From Desulfococcaceae bacterium (lineage in GTDB: Bacteria > Desulfobacterota > Desulfobacteria > Desulfobacterales > Desulfosalsimonadaceae), in the NCBI GenBank assembly GCA_030145385.1, contig JAQYVU010000038.1, forward strand, positions 1 to 38,331: a DNA stretch of 38,331 nt. The letters run 5' to 3'. The translations under genes and the position numbers were made by a program. The notes beneath the pieces are model-generated. The model was not told the origin of the DNA, ran no database searches, and saw only the letters and a list, made by a program, of their open reading frames with translations. Positions 1-8,032 of the stretch are shown here, one piece after another; position 1 is the stretch's first letter; each line of letters begins with the position of its first letter.

Positions 1-936
1 TTGATATCTGGAAATAATAATATGATTTGTCTGGCATACTTCAAAGCGCTGGCCGATGAAACGCGAATCCGGCTGCTAAATATTCTGATACACCATGAAA
101 TGAGCGTCAATGAAATTGTGGCCCTCATGGATATGGGGCAATCCAGAATTTCACGGCATCTAAAAGTGCTGACGGATTCAGGACTGCTTGAATGCCGTAG
201 AGACGGGGCATGGGCCTTTTATTCCGCTGTCGGCAATAAAGCTGGCGGACAGTTTGTGGATTCGATCCGCCCGCTTTTTCCATCAGAGCAGCGACTTGCA
301 GATGATCTTGAAAACGCATCACGCCTTGTGAAGGAACGCAGCATCAAATCCCGGAATTTTTTTAATTCCATTGCATCGGAGTGGAATTATCTGCAGCAGA
401 AAGTTTTGGGAGATTTTGATCTTAACCGGACTATTCTCGACTGTGTCGGGCAATGCCGGTTTGCGGTGGATCTCGGATGCGGAACCGGCGAACTGCTTGC
501 CGGATTAAAAAAAAAGGCCGGGTTTGCGGTAGGCGTTGACAATTCCCGGAAAATGCTCGACCAGGCTCAAACACTTTTTTCAGGTGACAAAGAAAACATT
601 GAACTCCGGCTGGGTGAACTTGAGCACCTGCCGGTCGGCAACAGCGAAGCGGACCTTGCCGTGATTTCCATGGTCATGCATCACCTGGCAGATCCGGAAA
701 AAGTAGCCATGGAAGTGGCAAGAATTTTAAAAACAGACGGTGTATTTATTATCGCTGATTTTGAAAAGCATACCAATGAGGAAATGCGGAAAAAATACGG
801 TGACCGGTGGCTCGGATTTACAAAAGATGAAATCCGGACCATCTTGGACCACAGCGGTTTTAAAGAACAGGAAATAAAAACATTTCAATTAAAACAATCA
901 ATTAACTTAAACATCACAATAGCGGGGAAAAAATAA
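1..936 (+). CDS. sahR: ArsR-family regulator fused to SAM-dependent methyltransferase (SahR-like)
   Basis: The protein starts with an ArsR-type winged helix (about residues 8-80, with [16 protein letters not shown] and the recognition-helix stretch [19 protein letters not shown]). A class I SAM-binding fold follows from about residue 115 (motif [14 protein letters not shown], residues 156-168). The same fusion next to ahcY is known from Desulfovibrio as SahR, which senses S-adenosylhomocysteine and controls SAM-cycle genes, so that role is inferred here. It overlaps ahcY by one base (TAATG), implying coupled translation. The reading frame is open to the window edge: TTG at 1, ATG at 22 or a start outside the window are all possible. 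Whether the methyltransferase domain is catalytic or only a ligand sensor cannot be told. Confidence 0.85.
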   Translation: MISGNNNMICLAYFKALADETRIRLLNILIHHEMSVNEIVALMDMGQSRISRHLKVLTDSGLLECRRDGAWAFYSAVGNKAGGQFVDSIRPLFPSEQRLADDLENASRLVKERSIKSRNFFNSIASEWNYLQQKVLGDFDLNRTILDCVGQCRFAVDLGCGTGELLAGLKKKAGFAVGVDNSRKMLDQAQTLFSGDKENIELRLGELEHLPVGNSEADLAVISMVMHHLADPEKVAMEVARILKTDGVFIIADFEKHTNEEMRKKYGDRWLGFTKDEIRTILDHSGFKEQEIKTFQLKQSINLNITIAGKK

Positions 937-2384
937 TGAGCTTGAATGGACAAACAGCGACAGCGTTTCAGGAACTGGACCTGACCTTGAAAAACAAGGT
1001 CGCAGATATGGCACTGGCCGAACTCGGACACAAAGACATGCAGCTTTCAGAACGGGAAATGCCGGGCCTGATGTCGACCCGGGAAAAATACGGAAAACAA
1101 AAACCGCTTAAAGGTTTAAAAATCATGGGCAGTCTGCATATGACGATCCAGACCGCCATGCTGATCGACACATTGTATGAACTGGGTGCCGACCTGAGGT
1201 GGGCCACCTGTAATATTTTTTCCACCCAGGATCACGCGGCAGCGGCCATTGCCGACAAAGGGTCTTCTGCGGTTTTTGCCTGGAAGGGCGAAACCTTAGA
1301 TGATTTCTGGTGGTGCACGGAAATGGCGCTGACATGGCCGGACGGCAGCGGTCCGGACCTGATCGTTGATGACGGCGGAGACGCGACCCTGTTCGTTCAC
1401 CAGGGCGTGAAAGTGGAAAATGACCCGTCCCTGCTTGAAAAAACGTATGACAACCCGGACGAGAAGTGCCTGATGGACCGCCTGAAGGTTTCCTACGAAA
1501 GAGATCCGCAGCACTGGCATAAAGTGGCGGAAAAAATAAAAGGCGTTTCCGAGGAAACCACCACCGGCGTCCACCGGCTGTACCAGCTGGCAAAAAACAA
1601 TGAACTCCTGTTTCCGGCCATCAATGTGAACGATGCAGTGACCAAGTCAAAATTCGACAACCTGTACGGCTGCCAGGAATCACTGGCTGACGGCATCAAA
1701 CGGGCGACCGATGTCATGCTGGCCGGCAAGATCGTGGTTATATGCGGTTACGGGGATGTCGGCAAAGGATGCGCCGCCTCCATGCGCGGCTACGGCGCGC
1801 GTGTTCTGATCACGGAAATCGATCCCATCTGCGCATTGCAGGCTGCCATGGAAGGTTATGAAGTATTGCCAATGGAAGACGCAGTCAAAAACGGCGATAT
1901 TTTCGTCACCGCCACCGGTTGTTATCATGTAATAACCGGCGCCCATATGGAACTGATGAAAGACGAGGCCATTATCTGCAATATCGGGCATTTTGACAAT
2001 GAAATCGAAATGGCATACCTTTGGAACTCTCCGGATTGCACAATGATGAACATCAAACCCCAGGTGGACAAGTGGTCGTTGAAATCCGGCCGAACGATTA
2101 TCGTTCTGGCCGAAGGCCGCCTGGTGAATCTCGGATGCGCCACCGGCCATCCCAGTTTTGTCATGAGCAACAGTTTCACCAACCAGGTTCTGGCACAGAT
2201 CGCGCTGGCAAGCGAACCCCATGAGAACAAGGTCTATACACTGCCGAAAAAACTGGATGAAGAAGTGGCCCGACTCCACCTCGGCCGGCTTGGGGTCAAG
2301 CTGACAACGCTGACCAAAGAACAGGCGGACTATCTTGATATTCCGGTGGAAGGCCCGTACAAGCCGGATCATTACAGGTATTAA
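936..2384 (+). CDS. ahcY: Adenosylhomocysteinase (SAH hydrolase)
   Basis: Cytosolic NAD-dependent enzyme that reversibly splits S-adenosylhomocysteine into adenosine and homocysteine, removing the product that inhibits methyltransferases. The 482-residue protein has the family landmarks: [14 protein letters not shown] near residue 95, the Rossmann motif CGYGDVGKG near residue 270, GHFDNEIE near 350, [14 protein letters not shown] near 405, and the C-terminal KPDHYRY tail whose Lys and Tyr reach the neighbouring subunit's cofactor. The insert around residues 130-190 is usual for the long bacterial form. It is the second gene after sahR, and the operon ends at the terminator at 2411-2447. Confidence 0.97.
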   Translation: MSLNGQTATAFQELDLTLKNKVADMALAELGHKDMQLSEREMPGLMSTREKYGKQKPLKGLKIMGSLHMTIQTAMLIDTLYELGADLRWATCNIFSTQDHAAAAIADKGSSAVFAWKGETLDDFWWCTEMALTWPDGSGPDLIVDDGGDATLFVHQGVKVENDPSLLEKTYDNPDEKCLMDRLKVSYERDPQHWHKVAEKIKGVSEETTTGVHRLYQLAKNNELLFPAINVNDAVTKSKFDNLYGCQESLADGIKRATDVMLAGKIVVICGYGDVGKGCAASMRGYGARVLITEIDPICALQAAMEGYEVLPMEDAVKNGDIFVTATGCYHVITGAHMELMKDEAIICNIGHFDNEIEMAYLWNSPDCTMMNIKPQVDKWSLKSGRTIIVLAEGRLVNLGCATGHPSFVMSNSFTNQVLAQIALASEPHENKVYTLPKKLDEEVARLHLGRLGVKLTTLTKEQADYLDIPVEGPYKPDHYRY

Positions 2385-2410
2385 ACCCAATTTCTTATAA
2401 TAAATTGCAA

Positions 2411-2447
2411 AAGGCGGTCGCGGGTTCATTTCCCGGCCGCCTTTTTT
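2411..2447 (+). terminator. Rho-independent terminator of the sahR-ahcY operon
   Basis: AAGGCGG pairs with CCGCCTT in a GC-rich stem with a short loop near TTCATT, followed by TTTTTTAT. It lies 27 bp after the ahcY stop codon. Confidence 0.85.
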
Positions 2448-2507
2448 ATGGTTTATTAGCCGCATACAGCAAGTTCACACGGAGTCCTTGTTACAGCAAC
2501 CTAAAAA

Positions 2508-2820
2508 TTATTGCTGTTGCACATGCCTGAAAGAAAATACAAAACACTCAAAAAGATCATTTCCCACCACCAGAAAAAAACCCCAGCGGAAACAGAGACA
2601 AAAGCGGAATCGCCGGCCAGATTCCCTGTTCCCACGCAAAAAAAACCGGAACCATGGAGTAGGCCAGTAACGGAATATTGAGCATCAGATTTTTCACTGC
2701 AGGATCTGAAATCGCAACACCCAATCGTTTTACCGAAGTTTTGTCTGAAATGCCGAATTTCGGAGTGCGCTTGAAGACCCCTCCCTTTTGAAACAGACCT
2801 TTTAAAACCGCCAGCGCAAC
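2508..2820 (-). pseudogene. C-terminal remnant of a membrane glycosyltransferase (GT2, cellulose-synthase-like)
   Basis: Reading the minus strand from about 2820 to the TAA at 2508-2510 gives about 103 uninterrupted codons with no usable start. The stretch GGVFKRTPKFGIS matches the (F)xRTPK(FY)G signature at the C-terminal end of processive GT2 glycosyltransferases. It is followed by hydrophobic segments (NLMLNIPLLAYSMVPVFFAW, then IWPAIPLLSLFPLGFFLVVG), as in their last transmembrane helices. The catalytic domain is absent. Upstream, the frame runs into the 5'-truncated surface-protein remnant on the other strand, so both were probably cut by one deletion. The family assignment rests on the signature and the hydrophobic pattern. 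Confidence 0.6.
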
Positions 2821-3406
2821 AACAGGAACTTTTTCTAATACAACAAGCGATCTCTTTCAGGCCGGCTTAACCGTCAGTGATCCGGCCACAGATTTCCTGA
2901 CCATCGAACCGCCGCCTGCATTTTCCAAAAGCTTTGCACCTGATACAATTTCTCCCGGCAGTATCAGCACACTGACATTTACCATCGACAACACTGCCAG
3001 TTCACTCGTGGCCACTGCGCTTGATTTTACCGACAATCTGCCGGCGGGAATCGTCATTGCTAACCCTGCCAATGCTTCCAGAACATGTACCGGCGGCACG
3101 CTGATTGCTGTTGCCGGATCCAGCGTCATTTCATACACCGGCGGAACTGTTGGTGCGGGCAGCACCTGTACGGTGACTGTAGATGTGACCGGCAGCACTC
3201 CCGGAACCTTTGTCAATACGACCGGGGATCTGACTTCTTCTTCTGGAAATAGCGGCACTGCCTCTGACACATTGACGGTGACTCCGCCACCGTCGCCAGT
3301 ACCGACCTTAACGGAATGGGGGAAAATTATCTTCATGCTGCTGGTCGGGTTCTGTGTCCTCTATTATTTTCGAAAATCAAGGCTCGTTCTTACAAAAATT
3401 CCTTAA
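2813..3406 (+). pseudogene. 3' remnant of an IPTL-CTERM surface protein (DUF11-like repeats)
   Basis: The frame is open from just after a TGA at 2789 but lacks a start codon with a ribosome site and any signal peptide; the first near-start is a GTG at 3008. It encodes about 198 residues with DUF11-type beta-sandwich features (TFTIDNTASS, FTDNLPAGIVIA, GSTCTVTVDVTGSTPG, FVNTTGDLTSS). It ends with PVPTLTEWGKIIFMLL, a hydrophobic helix and a basic FRKSR tail, the IPTL-CTERM signal handled by exosortase XrtH in other bacteria. The N-terminal part and export signal are missing, so this is probably a dead fragment. No exosortase lies in the window. Confidence 0.72.
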
Positions 3407-3433
3407 TCTTTTTGACGATAAGTAATCGAAAAA

Positions 3434-3487
3434 TACCCAGTCCCACATCTCTGCCCGGTTTCTTCACGGGCTAAGTGGGAATGGGTA
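3434..3487. repeat. Two-tier hairpin in the 3407-3941 intergenic region
   Basis: TACCCAGTCCCAC (3434-3446) pairs at 12 of 13 positions with GTGGGAATGGGTA (3475-3487), and GCCCG (3453-3457) pairs inside it with CGGGC (3467-3471). No T-run follows, so it is not a typical terminator; it may be a dispersed palindromic element or a structured RNA. Most of the rest of 3407-3941 is AT-rich and I see no gene there. Confidence 0.6.
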
Positions 3488-3721
3488 ATCCACCTGCCCA
3501 CAGATAACACGCGAAGCCAATTTTTCCATTCCTTGAAAAATATCCAAACAAATGTATCCCGCTATTATTGATTATTGCTATAGTCAAGCGGATTGCTATT
3601 GACATTATCAATTTGACATATTGAACGAGTATATTCTAACACTTATTACCTTATAATTATCTTAATTAAAATTACTTCATTCATCTCCTTTTTTGTAAAC
3701 AGTACATGACAGATTCCCATG

Positions 3722-3737
3722 AAGGATGTACATCCTT
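3722..3737. promoter_or_regulatory. 16-bp perfect palindrome, possible operator
   Basis: AAGGATGTACATCCTT is perfectly self-complementary and lies about 205 bp upstream of the outer-membrane protein gene at 3942. A dimeric regulator site is possible. No cognate regulator is apparent and only one copy was noticed. Confidence 0.35.
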
Positions 3738-3941
3738 TAGTTATAGACATAAAAAATCCGCCCGGACGAGCCGGGTTGCTGCTTATCGGAATAGTATCCC
3801 TGATTCCGGTCATGGTCCGGAAATTCTCAAAAGCGGGCCAATGACCTCAATTTGATAAACTGATCAAAAATCAATCTTATAAAAACCGATTCCCAGTCAT
3901 ATCAACAAACTGAAATAACAAAAAAATAACATGGAGAAGTA

Positions 3942-4787
3942 ATGACAATCGCAACACACATCAAAACCACCCTGCTTTTTGCATGTATCGTCATATTCAC
4001 GGCCGGCACGTGTTTTGCCGGCGCCTGGACCGCAACTAAAGGGGCCATGTACCACAAGCTGTCCGTAAATTACTACAACGCAGATAAACGGTTTGATTCA
4101 GACGGAGATAAAGAAAGTTTTTCCGACAACGGGGAGTTTACAGACAAGAACATCAATTATTATGTGGAATACGGCATTCTTGATTCCCTGACCCTTATCG
4201 GTTCTTTATCTTATAAATGGATGGAAAATGAAGACGATTTTATCATATCAAAAACCAATGGATTTTCCGATATGGATTTGGGCATAAAATACCGGCTGTT
4301 TTCCGGACACGGCAGCGTGTTCTCTGTTCAGGGACTGGTGAAGATCCCCGAATTTTATGATAAAGATGACGTGCTGGCACTGGGAAACGGCCAGTATGAC
4401 ACGGAAATCCGGCTGCTTTACGGGCAATCACTGTATCCGAAACTCCCGGGATATTTTAACGTGGAAGCGGCCTACCGGTTCCGGGCCGAAAAACCGGCGG
4501 ATGAATTCCGGTATTTGGTGGAGTTCGGACTTGATTTTACCCAGCATACCTATGGCCGCATCAAGCTGGACGGAATTTACGGTATGGGCAACGAAGGCGG
4601 CAGTTCCTGGTCAGGCGGCAACCCGTCGGCAACGTTGAATTATGACCTGGGCAAGCTGGATGCGGCCCTGGGTTGGAAAATATCACCTGAATGGGGCATT
4701 GAACTCGGGTTTCGTCCGGAAATCTACGGAAAAAATATTTCAGCAGGTGACAACTGGAGTTTTTCGGTGGTCTATATGTGCCCTTAA
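3942..4787 (+). CDS. Putative outer-membrane beta-barrel protein
   Basis: The 281-residue protein begins with a clear signal peptide (hydrophobic TTLLFACIVIFTAGTCFAG, cleavage likely after CFA). The rest alternates amphipathic strands rich in aromatic and glycine residues (YYVEYGILDSLTLIGSLSY, GDNWSFSVVYMC). It ends near an aromatic residue, though not in the classic terminal Phe. This pattern fits a medium-size monomeric barrel of the transporter/MetA-like type, but no specific family or substrate can be named. The start is supported by GGAG shortly upstream. Its 3' end overlaps the convergent glycosyltransferase gene by 48 bp. Confidence 0.7.
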   Translation: MTIATHIKTTLLFACIVIFTAGTCFAGAWTATKGAMYHKLSVNYYNADKRFDSDGDKESFSDNGEFTDKNINYYVEYGILDSLTLIGSLSYKWMENEDDFIISKTNGFSDMDLGIKYRLFSGHGSVFSVQGLVKIPEFYDKDDVLALGNGQYDTEIRLLYGQSLYPKLPGYFNVEAAYRFRAEKPADEFRYLVEFGLDFTQHTYGRIKLDGIYGMGNEGGSSWSGGNPSATLNYDLGKLDAALGWKISPEWGIELGFRPEIYGKNISAGDNWSFSVVYMCP

Positions 4788-6230
4788 CACGCTTATAAAG
4801 CGAAAACCCATGAACGACAAAAAAGACACGGCCGGTGCCAGCACGATCAACAAGGCAGTAAAATCATCTTCGATCCAGACCCCCTGCAGACGGTAAAGAA
4901 TCAGCACCTGGTACGCCAGAAACACGGCCCATGAAAGCGTAAGACTGGCTAACGTCAGACCGGCGAGCGTAAGACCGGCTGATGTCAGGGCCGAACCTGC
5001 GGCAAATGGCAGAAAAACCGTTAAATAAATGGCATACCAGGGGTGCAGGGTGGGTGTTAAAATCAGGTAGGCAAACGCGATTGTTAAAAAGCATCTTAAC
5101 ATTTGCCGATACGTTTTTTCCCACAGCAATTGCCCGCAGGCCAGACCTGTTATGAGAATAAAACCAGCCGCCAGTATCAGGCGGGCGGTTTCCCCGGCAC
5201 CGGTCATTTGCCGAAGCTGGCGAAAGGCAAACCCGGAAAATTCCCAGTTTTGAAGGTAGGTGCTTAAGGTCTGCAGGCCATGGATAAATTCCGGCAGAAA
5301 CGGCCATGTCAGTAACCCGGCCGCTGCCAGGCAGCCGTAAATAAAATAACGCCGGAAGCCCGATTTGATTGTCAGCCATAAACCGGGCAAAAAGACCACT
5401 GGAAGCCACTTGGTCAAAATGGCAAACGCCATAAAGATACCGGCTAAAATCATGACCACCGATGTTTGCAAATGATTAGGATCCCGCCCCTGCTGTTTTG
5501 CGGATCGGATAACAATCACCAGAGCCACGGCTGCCATTAAGAAAAAAACAGCTGCCGCGTCGACATGTCCGGAAGCTGCGATTTCAATCACCGGCAATGG
5601 ATGCCAGGCATAGAGAATTGCCCGTTTTTTTGACAGATTTAATATCATTAATATGTTAATAATAATGGCACAAGTAATCAGATCCATGATCACCAGCAGC
5701 AGTTTCATGCCGGCCAGAGCGCTGATGCCCGAAATTTTGGCGATCAGGGCTCCTGCGGCAAACACCAGTTGGGCGGCCGGCGGATAAATGGTTGCCAGGT
5801 GCGCGTGGTTAATCATAGGGACCAGCTCCGCCATCTGCGGTGTGGCTGTTCTGATATTCAAAGGCGCATCCAGATACGGGTTGTTTCCGGAAACTGTCAT
5901 CAGCCCGTCAAACAGGTATCGGTAAATGTCATCGGACAGTTCGGGAACGCGCCACAAAAACATGGCCCGAAAAAGTGCGGCCAGCGCAAGGATAAAGGCC
6001 GGCGACCAGAAAAATCCGGTTTCGTCAGTATGATTCGTTTTCAGAGTATCAACCTGGCAGATTGCCAGCAAAATTATGATCCAGCCGCAGATGCCGACCA
6101 GCTCGGGAATCGCCAGACCCAGATCCGGCAGCATGATTAAAAACAAATAGGAAAAAAAAATGAGCAAAGGAATTGCAAAAACCGAAAACCGCCGAAAGCG
6201 GGTCAATGTTATATGGTGTCTGTTGATCAT
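4740..6230 (-). CDS. GT-C family integral membrane glycosyltransferase (mannosyltransferase-like)
   Basis: A 496-residue polytopic membrane protein with many hydrophobic helices. An early extracytoplasmic loop has the acidic motif PELSDDIYRYLFDG, then NPYLDAP and IYPPAAQ, followed by YAWHPLPVIEIAASGHVDA. This layout is typical of polyprenyl-phosphate-sugar-dependent GT-C enzymes (GT87/DUF2029 and MptA/B-like), which transfer hexoses on the outer face of the inner membrane. The start was set at the ATG at 6230, giving MINRHHITLTRFRRF before the first helix; longer in-frame extensions look non-coding. Its 5' end overlaps the divergent rhodanese gene by 71 bp. Near the C-terminus a 15-bp tandem repeat encodes a repeated AGLTL-like pentad. 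Confidence 0.75.
   Translation of the reverse strand: MINRHHITLTRFRRFSVFAIPLLIFFSYLFLIMLPDLGLAIPELVGICGWIIILLAICQVDTLKTNHTDETGFFWSPAFILALAALFRAMFLWRVPELSDDIYRYLFDGLMTVSGNNPYLDAPLNIRTATPQMAELVPMINHAHLATIYPPAAQLVFAAGALIAKISGISALAGMKLLLVIMDLITCAIIINILMILNLSKKRAILYAWHPLPVIEIAASGHVDAAAVFFLMAAVALVIVIRSAKQQGRDPNHLQTSVVMILAGIFMAFAILTKWLPVVFLPGLWLTIKSGFRRYFIYGCLAAAGLLTWPFLPEFIHGLQTLSTYLQNWEFSGFAFRQLRQMTGAGETARLILAAGFILITGLACGQLLWEKTYRQMLRCFLTIAFAYLILTPTLHPWYAIYLTVFLPFAAGSALTSAGLTLAGLTLASLTLSWAVFLAYQVLILYRLQGVWIEDDFTALLIVLAPAVSFLSFMGFRFISVLRAHIDHRKTPVVTC
4939..4989. repeat. 15-bp tandem repeat inside the glycosyltransferase gene
   Basis: Units GTAAGACTGGCTAAC (4939-4953), GTCAGACCGGCGAGC (4954-4968) and GTAAGACCGGCTGAT (4969-4983), plus a partial fourth. 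The length is a multiple of three, so copy-number change would add or remove the pentad SAGLT/LAGLT/LASLT within a hydrophobic helix without a frameshift. Confidence 0.8.
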
Positions 6231-7038
6231 AATTTCAAGTGTTCTGATTATGAGTAATCCGGGCCGTGCCGCAGATTTGGGCCTGATTGCCGCCGACCGG
6301 CTGAAGGAAAACCCTTCTGACTGGATAATCATCGACGCCCGGCCGAAAGGCGCATGGCTTTCCGGCCACATCCCAGGCGCCCACTCCTTTTCCTGGGAGG
6401 ACTATACCAGAACCGATGAAAAAGGTATACCCTACCGGATCATGCCGCCGAAATATATCGCCGGTTCTTTGGGTAAAATGGGAATCAACAGCCAGACCCC
6501 GATTGCCATCTATGGGGATGCGGACTCCTCCTGGGGGGGTGAAGGATGGGCATGCTGGGTGCTGACATGGATGGGGCATCAGGGTCCAATCCGCCTTCTC
6601 GACGGCGGCATCCAGGCCTGGACTGAAAAAAACTTTTCCCTGGCAGTCGGAATCACTTTGCCGTCAAAACAGGCCGTTTATGAGGTTGGCCAAAATGATT
6701 CGGTGCTCATCTCCGGCACCGGAATTCATACAAACCCGGACAAATACCAGCTGATTGACACCCGGTCCACCTGGGAATGGATCAAAGGCCATCTGCCAAA
6801 GGCTAGCCATATTTCATGGGAAAAATTTTATAAAGGGAAAAACAAAAGCCCCTTAAATCCTGCCGAAACCCGCGCCCTGCTTGAAGAAAACGATATTGAT
6901 ACCCAAAAGCCCGCGGTGTATTACTGCACCGGCGGCATCCGCTCCGCCTACGCCTGGATGGTGCATACCCTGGCCGGTTTGCCGGCGGCGGTTAATTTTG
7001 AGGGGGGGACGGAAGAATGGAACAGGAGTTCTTTTTAA
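6160..7038 (+). CDS. Exported two-domain rhodanese (thiosulfate/3-mercaptopyruvate sulfurtransferase family)
   Basis: A 292-residue protein with an N-terminal export signal (basic RRKR, hydrophobic VIWCLLIIISSVLIM, then GRAADL), so probably periplasmic or membrane-anchored. Two rhodanese folds follow: residues 43-160 (IIIDARPKGAWLSGHIPGAH) and 185-290 (LIDTRSTWEWIKGHLPKASH). The active-site loop of the second domain is CTGGIRSAY with Cys256. The equivalent loop of the first (YGDADSSWGGEG) has Asp120 and no Cys, the usual arrangement of one inactive and one active domain. It should move sulfane sulfur between a donor and an acceptor; the substrate is unknown. The start is supported by AGGA nearby, and this start reads into the divergent glycosyltransferase gene. 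Confidence 0.85.
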   Translation: MSKGIAKTENRRKRVNVIWCLLIIISSVLIMSNPGRAADLGLIAADRLKENPSDWIIIDARPKGAWLSGHIPGAHSFSWEDYTRTDEKGIPYRIMPPKYIAGSLGKMGINSQTPIAIYGDADSSWGGEGWACWVLTWMGHQGPIRLLDGGIQAWTEKNFSLAVGITLPSKQAVYEVGQNDSVLISGTGIHTNPDKYQLIDTRSTWEWIKGHLPKASHISWEKFYKGKNKSPLNPAETRALLEENDIDTQKPAVYYCTGGIRSAYAWMVHTLAGLPAAVNFEGGTEEWNRSSF

Positions 7039-7415
7039 GCCAGCAATCGGAGTTTAAGAACATCTTTCATGAGCATAAAATGCTGATCCAGTGAATAAAT
7101 TTCACAATGATTTTGTTTTGCGTTCTGGGCAAGAATCAGATCCGGAATCCCGATTCCATTTAAACCGTTTTTCAAACAAATGAATTGAAAATCAACAATT
7201 TGATCCCAATCGATGTCCATCTTTAATTTTTTAATATTATGAAGTAATTCATTAACCTTTCGCTGGTTGCGAACTTTTAAGAACGGGACCAGTTCCGCAA
7301 GAATCAGATCGTTAATCACAATGAGGTTTTCATCAATTAAGAAATCTAGTTTTTCAGAATTATTTCCTTTTCTGAAATACTCTATCCAGACGGATGTATC
7401 GACTAAGACCGGCAT
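7035..7415 (-). CDS. vapC: VapC toxin, PIN-domain ribonuclease
   Basis: A 126-residue PIN-domain protein with the four acidic residues of the Mg-dependent ribonuclease centre: Asp6 (VLVDTSVWIEYF), Glu41 (LILAELVP), Asp92 (IGIPDLILAQNA) and Asp110 (YSLDQHF). VapC toxins cut tRNA or rRNA when freed from their antitoxin. The gene begins inside the 3' end of vapB (13-bp overlap), as in other vapBC operons. Its stop overlaps the stop of the convergent rhodanese gene. The RNA target cannot be predicted. Confidence 0.92.
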   Translation of the reverse strand: MPVLVDTSVWIEYFRKGNNSEKLDFLIDENLIVINDLILAELVPFLKVRNQRKVNELLHNIKKLKMDIDWDQIVDFQFICLKNGLNGIGIPDLILAQNAKQNHCEIYSLDQHFMLMKDVLKLRLLA

Positions 7416-7606
7416 TGACGGCCTCTGATGGCGTCCATATCAATGCCTAAATCAATTTTGCCTTTAAATTCCTTTAATCCGGAAATCTTTGATTTTCTGA
7501 TTAAATCTTCCAAGGCAGTAATAATCACTTTGGTTTTGGTATTAATGTGAGTAGCCTTCATTGCTTCATTAATTAAATCTTCCGGTAAATCAAGCGTTGT
7601 TCTCAT
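7403..7606 (-). CDS. vapB: VapB antitoxin (ribbon-helix-helix type)
   Basis: A 67-residue protein beginning MRTTLDLPEDLINEAMKAT, the DNA-binding ribbon-helix-helix start of the VapB family in which the beta strand contacts operator DNA. The C-terminal part (GKIDLGIDMDAIRGRQ) would wrap the VapC toxin. The start at 7606 is fixed by an excellent AAAGGAGG seven bases upstream; an in-frame extension further upstream lacks such support. It lies first in the vapBC operon, downstream of symmetrical sites at 7622-7680 that it probably binds to repress its own promoter. Confidence 0.9.
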   Translation of the reverse strand: MRTTLDLPEDLINEAMKATHINTKTKVIITALEDLIRKSKISGLKEFKGKIDLGIDMDAIRGRQCRS

Positions 7607-7621
7607 GATGCGCCTCCTTTT

Positions 7622-7680
7622 TATGCATAAAATTAACATTTCATGCATACGATGTCAAGTTTCGGCAAAAAATTGACATC
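7622..7680 (-). promoter_or_regulatory. vapBC promoter and operator region
   Basis: Two inverted repeats with identical 14-bp spacers lie in tandem: TATGCAT/ATGCATA (7622-7628 and 7643-7649) and GATGTCAA/TTGACATC (7651-7658 and 7673-7680). A perfect minus-strand -35 box TTGACA lies within the second (7653-7658), with a weak -10 (TAATTT) 17 bp on, between the arms of the first. Arm centres are about two helical turns apart, which suits a VapBC complex binding one DNA face. Confidence 0.6.
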
Positions 7681-7832
7681 CTTCGCTCGGCTGCATAACA
7701 ATGGGATTTCTCGGCGTTCGCTTGTTGCAGTATGCGTTAAAGTGAGGATTTTTTTGTGAGACTTGATAATATGACAATCAGCTGATGATCCAATTTTTTA
7801 TAATTAAAACTGACGAAGCGAGTTCATCATTC

Positions 7833-7903
7833 GATGTTCAATGTTGGAAGTTCGATGTTCATCTTTATTTCTCTACTTTTCTTTGACGGGCAAAGAAAAG
7901 TAG
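7833..7903 (+). repeat. Heptamer array plus 13-bp-arm palindrome, left copy
   Basis: Four 7-bp units (GATGTTC, AATGTTG, GAAGTTC, GATGTTC; 7833-7860) are followed by the palindrome CTACTTTTCTTTG-ACGGG-CAAAGAAAAGTAG (7873-7903). Both parts recur in opposite orientation on the other side of the FAAL gene, at 11695-11715 and 11412-11442. Confidence 0.8.
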
Positions 7904-7947
7904 CAAAAGAAAGCCCGCCCTGCAACTTGGCCTTCGGCTTCCCTCGC

Positions 7948-8032
7948 GAAATATTTTCTACAGCGGGATCAGTCAATTTATAATTTTGGCGCTGCGCTCA
8001 AACAGTTTGTCTTTTTCTGTAGAAAATATTTC
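7948..8032. repeat. 16-bp perfect inverted repeat with 53-bp spacer
   Basis: GAAATATTTTCTACAG (7948-7963) is exactly complementary to CTGTAGAAAATATTTC (8017-8032). There is no coding sequence between the arms. It could be the ends of a small non-autonomous element or one long RNA stem. Confidence 0.7.

Noticed and set aside
1123-1593. Long minus-strand open frame inside ahcY
   Set aside because: Antisense shadow of a high-confidence gene; composition follows the codon positions of ahcY.
3613-3640. TTGACA with a loose -10 as promoter of the beta-barrel gene
   Set aside because: The -10 is poor and it is about 300 bp from the start codon in very AT-rich DNA; not enough support.
7833-7860. CRISPR-like array
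   Set aside because: Units are 7 bp in direct tandem without spacers and there are no cas genes.
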